Part shown: positions 46,601 through 53,210 of the stretch, one piece after another | Numbering within the stretch: position 1 is the stretch's first letter | How the letters are laid out: the number at the start of each line of letters is the position of its first letter | Source of the DNA: Rothia mucilaginosa | GTDB taxonomy: Bacteria; Actinomycetota; Actinomycetes; Actinomycetales; Micrococcaceae | Reading direction: 5' to 3' | DNA length: 64,000 nt | NCBI RefSeq assembly: GCF_001548235.1 | Contig: NZ_AP014938.1 | Location: 1,860,001 to 1,924,000 of the forward strand | Translations under genes and position numbers: made by a program | Notes under the pieces: model-generated | Told to the model about the DNA's origin: nothing | What the model saw: only the letters and a program-made list of their open reading frames with translations | The model's database searches: none

Positions 46601-47448
46601 TCGCCGAGAAGCCCGCCTGGGCGTCCCGGCTGTGGAGGCGCGCCCGCGAAGAAATCGACGCGGGCCACCAGGTGTATGTTGTTGTACCTAAAATCGGGGA
46701 GGATGGCGACAGCCTGGAGGAAGGCGCCGCGTTCTTTGGCGCATCCAGCCTGAACGGTGCTGGAACTGGCGCGGGCAACTCAGCCCAGGGCTATTTCGGT
46801 CAGGGCGGTAGCGCGAGTAGCGACGGCAAGGTTCAGCTGACCTCGGTCGCCTCCATGTACTCCTACCTGAGCACTGAGGACGCCCTCGTCGGCGTGCGTA
46901 TCGGTACCCTGCATGGCCGCATGGACCCGGCGGAGAAGACCGCCGTCATGACCGCTTTCGAGCGCGGAGAGATTGACCTGCTCATCAGCACCACCGTCAT
47001 TGAGGTGGGCGTGAACGTCCCGAACGCCACGCTCATGATCATCATGGACGCCGACCGTTTCGGCATCTCTGGCCTGCACCAGCTGCGCGGTCGTGTGGGC
47101 CGCGGCGGCTATGCGGGCACCTGCCTGCTGGTTACCCGCCAGGAGGAGGGCGGCGTGTCCCGAGAGCGTCTGGATGCGGTCGCCTCCACCACGGACGGCT
47201 TTGAGCTTTCCCGCATCGACCTGGCGCAGCGCCGTGAGGGTGATATTCTGGGTGCTGCACAATCGGGCTCGAAGAGTACCCTGCGGTTCTTGCGGGCGCT
47301 CGCCGATGCCGACATTATTGAGCGTGCCCGCGAGGATGCCCGCTCGGTGGTGGAGAAGGACCCGACGCTGGCTAAGCACCCGTCGTTGGCGCGTACGATT
47401 GACCGCGCTCTGGACGCTGACCGTGAGGCGTTCCTCGGCAGGGGATAA
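43672..47448 (+). CDS. recG: ATP-dependent DNA helicase RecG with histone-H1-like N-terminal tail
   Basis: Branch-migration helicase for stalled forks and Holliday junctions. At 1258 aa it is far longer than typical RecG (about 690-780). Residues 1-85 are low complexity, 88-165 look like a small helical domain, and 165-350 are Lys/Ala/Pro repeats (KKAPAKKAP, PKTPAPK) like histone H1 or mycobacterial HupB tails. The RecG wedge begins near 360. An insert of about 115 residues (460-575), with three QDSFA repeats, interrupts the wedge/OB region. The helicase core has QGDVGSGKT (about 783), DEQHRFG, TATPIPRT and GRVGRGG, with two more Gly/Asp/Ser-rich inserts near 840-860 and 1021-1055. The ATG overlaps the previous stop, which supports this start. 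Confidence 0.93.
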   Translation: MSPTRRSVNPQQEALDLGLPEPAPNKSAPVKAASAKSAMAEATKSKASQTKPAKVEAVQGEPVDPTVVEPTRTASATRAQQGTKDAPLLSDEQLRTTAELTVRDLAAYARGEVSRAELSERAAQRASAPYRKALKTLKHSLGPAAHTMTDDAIYELVDIALAARQATQPEAQQSEAHQPKEPARKAPARKNPTQKKPAQKKTVQKELAQNKPSPQESETAARATSARPQKVTKASEEAEQKPAPKKSTPEVEADKPAPKKPASTKVVAKKTPAKKAPASKASVTNVADSKAATPKTPAPKTDAPKSVAKKAMPAPKAPAKKAPAQKEPVQKASAKKAATEKVAAAKPASAAAEAKSRALARYASEDRIENAPLKKYLPAPSAKAISTHLDLHTVGEMLDYFPRKYLPRGELSSFAELVEGQDVTIIARVVHVSTRTMAARRGKITEVIITDRLSDATGQDAPAGFGAAGFGAAGLNAGGPVSVVPGRANRPGVSGAPAQNWQATGMHNPRINALANSTQNPAAQNPAQGRGAQPASYSGYADSYGQDSFAQDSFAQDSFAQGGLFGVPAPSMTNPGAGVLIGSQMKLSFFNAWTAAREIREGETMMFSGRVGIYRGEYTLTNPHYALLSKDASGADVTATAPVPVYRAPVKLPTDRISGYMAQLLEKVPLKEFEDPVPYTIRRARKVPSLEWTYRALHTPDSEDTWRAAQAQMRYREAFVLQSALARLHSVRAAHLTQPRPAVEGGLADQLLEVLPYELTEGQQKVGAEIAADLSSESPMNRLLQGDVGSGKTVVALRAMLQVADAGGQSAMLAPTEVLAEQHLRSVLDILGDMAAPEGSDADGPADADGSIDGGEESGRVRARLLTASMGTRAKRKVLQELADGTAQIVIGTHALLSDEVSFHDLGLVVVDEQHRFGVEQRDSLRGTGGALPHRLVMTATPIPRTVAMTVFGDLDVSVLDTLPAGRQKISTHVVPLAEKPAWASRLWRRAREEIDAGHQVYVVVPKIGEDGDSLEEGAAFFGASSLNGAGTGAGNSAQGYFGQGGSASSDGKVQLTSVASMYSYLSTEDALVGVRIGTLHGRMDPAEKTAVMTAFERGEIDLLISTTVIEVGVNVPNATLMIIMDADRFGISGLHQLRGRVGRGGYAGTCLLVTRQEEGGVSRERLDAVASTTDGFELSRIDLAQRREGDILGAAQSGSKSTLRFLRALADADIIERAREDARSVVEKDPTLAKHPSLARTIDRALDADREAFLGRG
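45307..45351 (+). repeat. Three-copy 15-bp coding repeat in recG
   Basis: Three consecutive 15-base units each encode QDSFA with synonymous differences, inside the low-complexity insert of the wedge domain. Confidence 0.85.
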
Positions 47449-47557
47449 GCGCCCAACGGGGCAGAACGCTCTGCCCGCTCCGCCCATCAACCAGCCTTGC
47501 CCACCACTCGCTGAAACCCTGACGTCAACACACCGCACTAGTTAAGAGGAGAGACCT

Positions 47558-48211
47558 ATGAGCCGTATTATTTCCGGTGCTGCCGGAGGCGTTCGCCTTG
47601 CCTCGGTTCCGGGGGATAATACTCGCCCCACCACCGACCGGGTGAAGGAATCCCTCTTCTCCAAGCTGGAGAGCTACGACATTATTCGTGGCGCCCGCGT
47701 GCTGGACGCCTTTGGTGGCTCGGGTGCGCTGGGCTGCGAGGCACTCTCACGCGGTGCCGCCTCCGTGACTCTGCTGGATACGTACCCGAAGGCTGTTGCG
47801 GTGATTCGCAAGAACGTTGCCGCGGTGGAGAAGGCGATGGGCCGCACCGGTTCTTCTGGTGCTACCGGTTCTGCGGCGCGCGTGCAGCAGTCTCAGGCGC
47901 TGACCTACGTGAAGTCCGCCTCCGGGCCGTGGGATCTGGTGTTTGTTGACCCGCCCTACGCCATGCCGAACGAGCAGGTCAGCGAGCTGCTGCAGGCGCT
48001 GACCCCCAAGCTCACCGAGGGTGCCGTGGTCGTGGTGGAGCGTTCTTCGCGCGACCCGGAGCCGGTGTGGGGCGAGGGCCTGTACTGTTTTTCGACCCGT
48101 CAGCACGGCGAGACGGTTCTCTACTATGTGGAGCCTGACGAGGTGGAGGAGCAGACGGGCGACGAGTTCGACAACGAATCTGGCGAGGACGCTGAAGAGC
48201 TCGCCGCCTAA
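47558..48211 (+). CDS. rsmD: 16S rRNA (guanine(966)-N(2))-methyltransferase
   Basis: SAM-dependent enzyme that methylates G966 in 16S rRNA. The 217-aa protein has the RsmD start RIISGAAGGVRL, then RPTTDRVKESLFSKL, the SAM loop VLDAFGGSGALGCEALSRGA and the catalytic DPPYAMP. A Gly/Ser/Thr-rich insert (GRTGSSGATGSAA, about 96-110) and an acidic tail make it longer than the usual 180-190. GAGGAGAG precedes ATG 47558. It lies between recG and coaD, a common actinobacterial order, with 109 bases after recG. Confidence 0.93.
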   Translation: MSRIISGAAGGVRLASVPGDNTRPTTDRVKESLFSKLESYDIIRGARVLDAFGGSGALGCEALSRGAASVTLLDTYPKAVAVIRKNVAAVEKAMGRTGSSGATGSAARVQQSQALTYVKSASGPWDLVFVDPPYAMPNEQVSELLQALTPKLTEGAVVVVERSSRDPEPVWGEGLYCFSTRQHGETVLYYVEPDEVEEQTGDEFDNESGEDAEELAA

Positions 48212-48357
48212 AATCGCTGCCTAAGATTGCCGCCGCATCTCACCGCCCGATCTTTCCGCCTCAGCCTGCGCTCGCGTATCACCCGCGAGCTCGACCCCTC
48301 TAATCCGCCCGCATCTACTCATTCCAACGTCTGATATTTATTCGTGAAGGGACCGCC

Positions 48358-48834
48358 ATGATTGCCCTCTGCCCCGGATCTTTTGACCCCGTGCACCACG
48401 GCCACCTGGAAATCATTGCCCGCGCCGCTCAGCTCTTTGACGAGGTGATCGTGGGCGTGGCGCACAATAGCTCCAAGAAGTACCGTTTCTCCCTGGAGGA
48501 GCGTGTGCAGCTGGTGCGTGAGTCTCTGCAGGAGCTCGGCATTGAGGGTGTGAGCGTGGAGCCGATTCCGCCGGGCGTGCTGCTTGCCGAGTATGCGGCG
48601 GAGCGTGGCGCGAAGGTGCTGGTGAAGGGTCTGCGTTCGGCGACGGACTACAGCTATGAGGCTCCGATGGCGAGCATGAACCGCCACCTGGCACAGGTTG
48701 AGACGGTGTTCTTGGCGGGTGAGGACCGCTACGGTGCGGTGTCGTCCACGATTATTCGTGAGGTGGCGTCGCTGGGTGGTGACGTGACTCCCTTCGTGCC
48801 GGAGGCGGTCGCCCGCGCCCTGAAAAACGCCTAG
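48358..48834 (+). CDS. coaD: Phosphopantetheine adenylyltransferase
   Basis: Fourth step of coenzyme A synthesis: 4'-phosphopantetheine plus ATP gives dephospho-CoA. The 158-aa protein has the nucleotidyltransferase motif GSFDPVHHGHLEII (a HxGH variant), KVLVKGLRSATDY and the C-terminal STIIREVASLGG (ISSTxIR-type) motif. GAAGGG precedes ATG 48358. It also matters for the siderophore carrier proteins, since CoA is the donor of their phosphopantetheine arm. A small GCCCGG/CCGGCGGGC hairpin just after the stop (48843-48862) lacks a T-run. Confidence 0.96.
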   Translation: MIALCPGSFDPVHHGHLEIIARAAQLFDEVIVGVAHNSSKKYRFSLEERVQLVRESLQELGIEGVSVEPIPPGVLLAEYAAERGAKVLVKGLRSATDYSYEAPMASMNRHLAQVETVFLAGEDRYGAVSSTIIREVASLGGDVTPFVPEAVARALKNA

Positions 48835-48928
48835 TAGAGAGCCCGGCAAAACCGGCGGGCGCGCCCATCCGACACGCCCGACATGACCACCGGTATTGCC
48901 CCGGCAGAATAACTCGCACCGCCGACCG

Positions 48929-49047
48929 GGCACTTAAGTCCCCCAGTAGTAGCCCCGACCGACCGACCGATTAAGTGCCGCGCGGCGCCTCCTTAAGGGG
49001 ATATTTAAGAGGTGAGCGCCACTTAAAGAGATTTAAACGGCGCTTAA
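48929..49047. promoter_or_regulatory. Cluster of TTAAG motifs upstream of the DUF177-rpmF-rnc row
   Basis: GGCACTTAA (48929-48937) and TTAAGTGCC (48971-48979) form a perfect inverted repeat around a GACC tandem. CCTTAAGG, TTTAAG/CTTAAA (49004-49027) and GCTTAATC follow. Six TTAA-containing sites within about 115 bases in a GC-rich genome are unlikely to be chance. They could be an operator array or folded RNA. Confidence 0.4.
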
Positions 49048-49116
49048 TCTTGATTAACGGTGCGAATGACCCCTAAAATGGGACTTTGGTTTATACATTT
49101 CGTAAGGAGAAACGCC

Positions 49117-49668
49117 ATTTCACGTGCAGACGCATCGCCGCTGGTGGTATCGGTTACTAACCTGATTCACCGCCCCGGCACCATGGAAACTCTCACTGAG
49201 GTCCTGCCCGCACCGGCAGACCTGGGTAACACGCTCATCGGCGTGGAAGAGGGTTCGGATATTGACCTCGATATTCGTATGGAGTCTGTTGTTGATGGTA
49301 TCCTAGTTACCGGCTCCGTCGTTGTGGATGTACACGGCGAGTGTAGCCTCTGCTTGGATCCGATTGATTACGAGATGTCGGCCAATATTCAAGAGCTTTT
49401 CGTCTTTGAGAAGGCCCCGGCTGGCGGCCCCGAAGACGAAGTAGATGAGCAGTACGCCGTTGAGGATGATTCCATCGACCTTGAACCGGCTCTGCGGGAC
49501 GCAGTAATCCTTCAACTGCCGTTCCAGCCTGTTTGCAGGGACACCTGCCAGGGTCTGTGCGCCGATTGCGGTGCGCGCCTGGAGGATGACCCCGGGCATC
49601 ATCACGAGGTGTTGGATCCGCGCTGGTCGGCCCTACAGGGCCTGCTCGGCGCAGATACCGAAAACTAA
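49117..49668 (+). CDS. DUF177 (YceD-like) protein with probable ATT start
   Basis: A member of the YceD/DUF177 family that is almost always next to rpmF and is linked to 23S rRNA accumulation or ribosome assembly. About 183 aa. It has ECSLCLDP and a late CRDTCQGLCADCG, so two Cys pairs probably bind zinc, with an acidic linker between. AAGGAG at 49104-49109 is ideally spaced from ATT 49117, and homologues as I recall them begin about ten residues before the SPLVVSV segment, which fits. The canonical in-frame codons GTG 49060, ATG 49066 and ATG 49078 lie upstream of a -10-like TATACA (49092-49097) and lack ribosome sites. ATT is therefore the best start, though unusual. Confidence 0.8.
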   Translation: MSRADASPLVVSVTNLIHRPGTMETLTEVLPAPADLGNTLIGVEEGSDIDLDIRMESVVDGILVTGSVVVDVHGECSLCLDPIDYEMSANIQELFVFEKAPAGGPEDEVDEQYAVEDDSIDLEPALRDAVILQLPFQPVCRDTCQGLCADCGARLEDDPGHHHEVLDPRWSALQGLLGADTEN

Positions 49669-49698
49669 ATTGTTGTTACTAGAGATTGTGAGATAGCT

Positions 49699-49902
49699 GT
49701 GGCTGTTCCCAAGCGCAAGATGTCCCGCGCTAACACCCGCGCACGCCGTTCCCAGTGGAAGGCATCCGTGCCCCAGCTGGTTAAGACCGTTGAAAACGGT
49801 CGCGTGACCTACAGCCTGCCCCACCAGGCAAAGGTTGTAACCGACGCTGCAGGCAACGCCCTGTTCCTGGAGTACAAGGGCCGTAAGGTTGCAGACGCCT
49901 AA
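49699..49902 (+). CDS. rpmF: 50S ribosomal protein L32
   Basis: Small basic protein of the large ribosomal subunit, 67 aa. It begins [21 protein letters not shown] after a GTG start, the invariant L32 opening. It lacks the paired cysteines of the zinc-ribbon form, so it is the zinc-independent (C-minus) type. The gene follows DUF177 by 30 bases and precedes rnc by 16, and the three are probably co-transcribed. Confidence 0.97.
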   Translation: MAVPKRKMSRANTRARRSQWKASVPQLVKTVENGRVTYSLPHQAKVVTDAAGNALFLEYKGRKVADA

Positions 49903-49918
49903 GAAGCGGTGAATCCTT

Positions 49919-50608
49919 ATGTTTGAATTTCCTAGTGTTGATACTAGGGAGTTGCGTAAACGTCTCGGGGTCGATATCGACGCCGAGACGTTTTTGCTAT
50001 CCCTAACGCACCGTTCCTACGCCTTCGAGAACCCCGGGGTGGAGCATAACGAGCGCCTGGAGTTCCTGGGCGATTCGGTGCTTTCCCTGGCAATTGCTGA
50101 AGAAGTGTACCGACGCTACCCCGACCTGCCCGAGGGTGAGCTCGTGAAGCTGCACCACGTGGTGGTGTCTACGGTGGCGTTGGCGAAGGTAGCACGCGAC
50201 CTGGATCTGGGCCGGTACATCCTGCTCGGTAAGGGAGAGATTCACACCGGCGGCGCCGATAAGGACTCGATTCTTGCCGACACCATGGAGGCGATTTTCG
50301 GCCTGACTTACCTGGAGTGCGGTCGCGAGGCGGCTCGTGACCTGGTGCTGCGCCTGATTGCGCCGCTGCTCGATGATGAGAAGGTCCTGAACTCTGGACG
50401 CGACTGGAAGACCGAGCTGCTGAACCTCGCCACCGCCCGCGGTTGGGGAGACGTGCGCTATGAGGTCACCGGCGAGGGCCCCGACCACGCGCGCGTGTAC
50501 ACTGCGGTCGCTATTGTGGCGAACCAGCAGGCCGGTACCGGTGTGGGCCCGAGCAAGAAGGAGGCGGAGCGCCTTGCCGCTGAGCAGGCGTACCGCGTTC
50601 TGGTTTAG
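49919..50608 (+). CDS. rnc: Ribonuclease III
   Basis: Double-strand-specific endoribonuclease that processes rRNA precursors and other RNAs. The 229-aa protein has the signature HNERLEFLGDSVLSLAIAE with the catalytic acidic residues, a second Asp/Glu in DTMEAIFGLTYLE, and a C-terminal double-stranded RNA binding domain (DWKTELLNLATARG to KKEAERLAAEQAY). Length is normal. The ribosome site before ATG 49919 is weak (AGAAGCGGTG). The position between rpmF and mutM is standard in actinobacteria. Confidence 0.96.
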   Translation: MFEFPSVDTRELRKRLGVDIDAETFLLSLTHRSYAFENPGVEHNERLEFLGDSVLSLAIAEEVYRRYPDLPEGELVKLHHVVVSTVALAKVARDLDLGRYILLGKGEIHTGGADKDSILADTMEAIFGLTYLECGREAARDLVLRLIAPLLDDEKVLNSGRDWKTELLNLATARGWGDVRYEVTGEGPDHARVYTAVAIVANQQAGTGVGPSKKEAERLAAEQAYRVLV

Positions 50609-50683
50609 GCTCCTTCAATCATCCTGCAGGTCTGCTAACTCTGCGGGGCTCTTGATCCTGCAATCCCGTTGAGGTGGTAATTC

Positions 50684-51748
50684 ATGCCCGAACTGCCCGA
50701 GGTAGAAACCGTCCGCGCAGGTCTAGCCGACCATTCCTTGGGTCGGCCCGTGCGGGCGGTGCGCGTGGTCGATGCCCGTTCGCTGCGCAGGCACCTGCCC
50801 GGTCCCGCCCACTTTGAGGCGGCACTCACCGGCAGGGCGCTGCGCGGTGCCTACCGCCGCGGCAAGTACCTGTGGCTGACCCTGAGCGAGGCGGGCGGCA
50901 CGCTTGCCGACGAGGCGCTCGTGGTGCATCTGGGCATGAGCGGTCAGCTGCTCGTGCGCGATGAGCTGGGCTGCGAATCGGACAGCAACTCGGGCGGCGA
51001 CTCGGGTAATGAGTTGGGGGCTCGTGCGGCGTTTGATGAGCAGCCGCGGCACCTGCGCGTGGCGCTCGAGCTAGGACCGGCTGGAGCTACCGGTAGCGCG
51101 GCGAGCACCAACCGGGCAAGCACCGGGCAACGGTTGCTCTTCGTGGATCAGCGTATCTTCGGTGGCATGTTCCTCAGCCCGCTGGTGCCGGACGTACCCT
51201 CGGCGGTTGCAGCGAATGAAGTAGCGCCGGGTGAATTGGGACAGAGCGAAGTACCTGAGCGTTTTCTTGTGCCCGAGGCGGTTAAGCACATTGCCCGCGA
51301 CCCGCTGGACGAGTTCTTTGACCCCGTGGCGGTGCGTCGTAAGTTCCTGCGCACCTCCAGCGGCATTAAGAAGGTGCTGCTGGATCAGTCGGTCATCTCC
51401 GGGGTGGGCAATATCTATGCCGACGAGGCGCTGTGGCGTGCGCGGTTGCACTACGCGAAGCCCGCCCGCACCCTCAGCGCCGCCCAGACCCGCGAACTGC
51501 TGGAGGCGGTCACCCAGGTGCTGCGTGAGTCTCTGGCGGCGGGCGGCACGAGCTTCGATGCCCTGTACGTGAACGTGCTGGGCGAGTCGGGCTACTTTGA
51601 GCGCTCGCTGAACGCCTACGGTCGTGCTGGGGAGCCTTGCCACCGTTGCGCGGAGGCGGGCCGCACCTCCCTGATCGTGCGCGAACCGTTCCAGAACCGC
51701 TCGTCCTACCGTTGCCCGCACTGCCAGCGGGCCCCACGTGCTCGATAG
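50684..51748 (+). CDS. mutM: Formamidopyrimidine-DNA glycosylase with inserts
   Basis: Removes oxidised purines such as 8-oxoguanine and cleaves the abasic site. The N-terminal PELPEVETV supplies the catalytic Pro and Glu. The helix-two-turn-helix part has IKKVLLDQSVISGVGNIYADEALWRARLHY. The zinc finger is CHRC to CPHC at the end, preceded by QNRSSYR. The protein is 354 aa, about 70 more than usual. The extra residues are in three low-complexity inserts near 97-120 (SNSGGDSGNE), 130-150 and 171-195, all in the N-terminal beta domain or the linker. AGGTGG precedes ATG 50684. It is last in the rnc row. Confidence 0.93.
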   Translation: MPELPEVETVRAGLADHSLGRPVRAVRVVDARSLRRHLPGPAHFEAALTGRALRGAYRRGKYLWLTLSEAGGTLADEALVVHLGMSGQLLVRDELGCESDSNSGGDSGNELGARAAFDEQPRHLRVALELGPAGATGSAASTNRASTGQRLLFVDQRIFGGMFLSPLVPDVPSAVAANEVAPGELGQSEVPERFLVPEAVKHIARDPLDEFFDPVAVRRKFLRTSSGIKKVLLDQSVISGVGNIYADEALWRARLHYAKPARTLSAAQTRELLEAVTQVLRESLAAGGTSFDALYVNVLGESGYFERSLNAYGRAGEPCHRCAEAGRTSLIVREPFQNRSSYRCPHCQRAPRAR

Positions 51749-51822
51749 GTCAAGGTGCTCGATCAGTTAAGGGCTCTCGATAGGTAAGAGCTTACGATAG
51801 GCACAAACTCACGCTAGATATG
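51738..51822 (+). repeat. Imperfect 17-bp tandem repeats overlapping the end of mutM
   Basis: Units GTGCTCGATAGGTCAAG (51738), GTGCTCGATCAGTTAAG (51755), GGCTCTCGATAGGTAAG (51772), AGCTTACGATAGGCACA (51789) and a faint fifth (51806) follow with exact 17-base period. The first unit contains the mutM stop codon. Confidence 0.7.
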
Positions 51823-51826
51823 CACG

Positions 51827-51876
51827 TGACGGCGTAGCTACGTTCCTCCCAGGAGGGGGATGTAGCTACGCCGTCA
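51827..51876. terminator. Terminator between mutM and oleD
   Basis: TGACGGCGTAGCTAC (51827-51841) pairs perfectly with GTAGCTACGCCGTCA (51862-51876), with an inner CCTCC/GGAGG. It lies between convergent genes. Confidence 0.85.
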
Positions 51877-51950
51877 TTCGTTTAAACCGCATTTGTTTAA
51901 ACTTTATTCGTTGAAACCATGGGTGGGGGAGCCGCCCCGAAAAGAAGCGC

Positions 51951-53177
51951 TTAGCGGCTGTATTTGTCGCCGTAGAACAAGCCCAGGCGCTCGTAGCCTT
52001 CCTCAATCGACACGGCGGGCTCCCATTGTAGAAGCTCGCGGGTGCGGCGCTGATCAAACCAGTGCGCGGTCGACAGCTGCTCGGCGAGGAACTCCGTCAT
52101 CGGCGGCTCATCACCGGCGGTCACGTTCTTCGGCAGACGCTCCCACACGCGCTCAATGACCTTACCCGCCAGAGCCGCAACCTTCGCTGGAACCGAGAAA
52201 CGCGGGGCGGGAACGCCCACCGCCTCACAGAAACCACCGAGCAGCTCGGCGATAGTGCGCGGCTGACCGTTCGTCACCACCAGAGCCTGACCCGCAAAAG
52301 CGTCGAGGCGCTGATAGCCGCGCACCAGCGCATCTGCGGCGTTATCAATGTAGAGCGTATCAATCAGGCCCGTACCGCCGGAGAGCAGCGGCAGGCGGCC
52401 CGCGGCGGAACGCTCCAGAATACGCTCGACCAGCTGGGTATCGCCCGGACCCCACATGATGTGAGGACGCAACGCACCCACGCGCAAAACCCCGCCACCG
52501 GGCAGGGGAGTGCCGTTCGCCTCCAGGGCAAGGAGCTCAGCGGCAGCCTTCGAACGCGCATAGTTACCGCGTGCGTGCTCCGGGGACGCCACGCCGGCAC
52601 CATCACCCACAATTGCCGCACCGGCATGAGCCACCGACGGCGAAGAAATGTACAGGAACGAACCCACCGAATGGTTCAGCGCCGCCTGTAGCAGGGTGCG
52701 GGTACCCTCAATGTTGATGCGCTCATAATCAGCCCACTCGCCGCTGACCGAAACCTTCGCCGCAGCATGCACCACGCCGTTCACACCGGTCATCGCCAGA
52801 TCCACAGCCTGCGCGTTCGTAATATCGCCGCGCACCTGCTCAAAACGCGGGCGCACCGAATCGGGCAGCAGAGCCGCAATACCCGAATCGCCACGCTGAA
52901 AAACGCGCACATCGTAGCCAGCACGCAGCAACGCCAGCACGCTCTCACGACCCAGCAGGCCGCTCGCACCGGTAAAGAGGATGCGCTCGCCAATACGCGG
53001 CGCAAAATCAGGCTCCTCAACCGGGCGCAGCGAACGCGGGGCGGGGTCGGTGTAGCGTGCCGCCAGCGGCTGCGCGGGCTTGCGGAACCGAGCCGTCGGG
53101 GAAGTCACCGCATGCGAGGTCGACAAGCGGGGTACAGACTCGTGGGACGAGGACTCACGCGAAGAATGAGGGGACAT
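51951..53177 (-). CDS. oleD: NAD(P)-dependent 2-alkyl-3-oxoalkanoate reductase
   Basis: Short-chain reductase of long-chain olefin synthesis: reduces the 2-alkyl-3-ketoacid made by OleA to the 3-hydroxy acid. About 408 aa. A long Ser/Pro/Arg-rich N-terminal extension (about 60 residues) precedes the Rossmann motif ILFTGASGLLGRE (about 67-79). The extended-SDR active site is SPSVAHAG with YARSK. Two ATG codons adjoin (53180, 53177); the second has better spacing from AAGGAG. oleBC lies 34 bases upstream on the same strand, and oleA precedes that, which completes an oleA-oleBC-oleD order. Confidence 0.85.
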   Translation of the reverse strand: MSPHSSRESSSHESVPRLSTSHAVTSPTARFRKPAQPLAARYTDPAPRSLRPVEEPDFAPRIGERILFTGASGLLGRESVLALLRAGYDVRVFQRGDSGIAALLPDSVRPRFEQVRGDITNAQAVDLAMTGVNGVVHAAAKVSVSGEWADYERINIEGTRTLLQAALNHSVGSFLYISSPSVAHAGAAIVGDGAGVASPEHARGNYARSKAAAELLALEANGTPLPGGGVLRVGALRPHIMWGPGDTQLVERILERSAAGRLPLLSGGTGLIDTLYIDNAADALVRGYQRLDAFAGQALVVTNGQPRTIAELLGGFCEAVGVPAPRFSVPAKVAALAGKVIERVWERLPKNVTAGDEPPMTEFLAEQLSTAHWFDQRRTRELLQWEPAVSIEEGYERLGLFYGDKYSR

Positions 53178-53210
53178 CATACTCCTTAAACTTAGGGATC
53201 CGGCAGGCGC

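Noticed and set aside
48843..48862. Terminator after coaD
   Set aside because: A small GC stem without a T-run; not enough to call.
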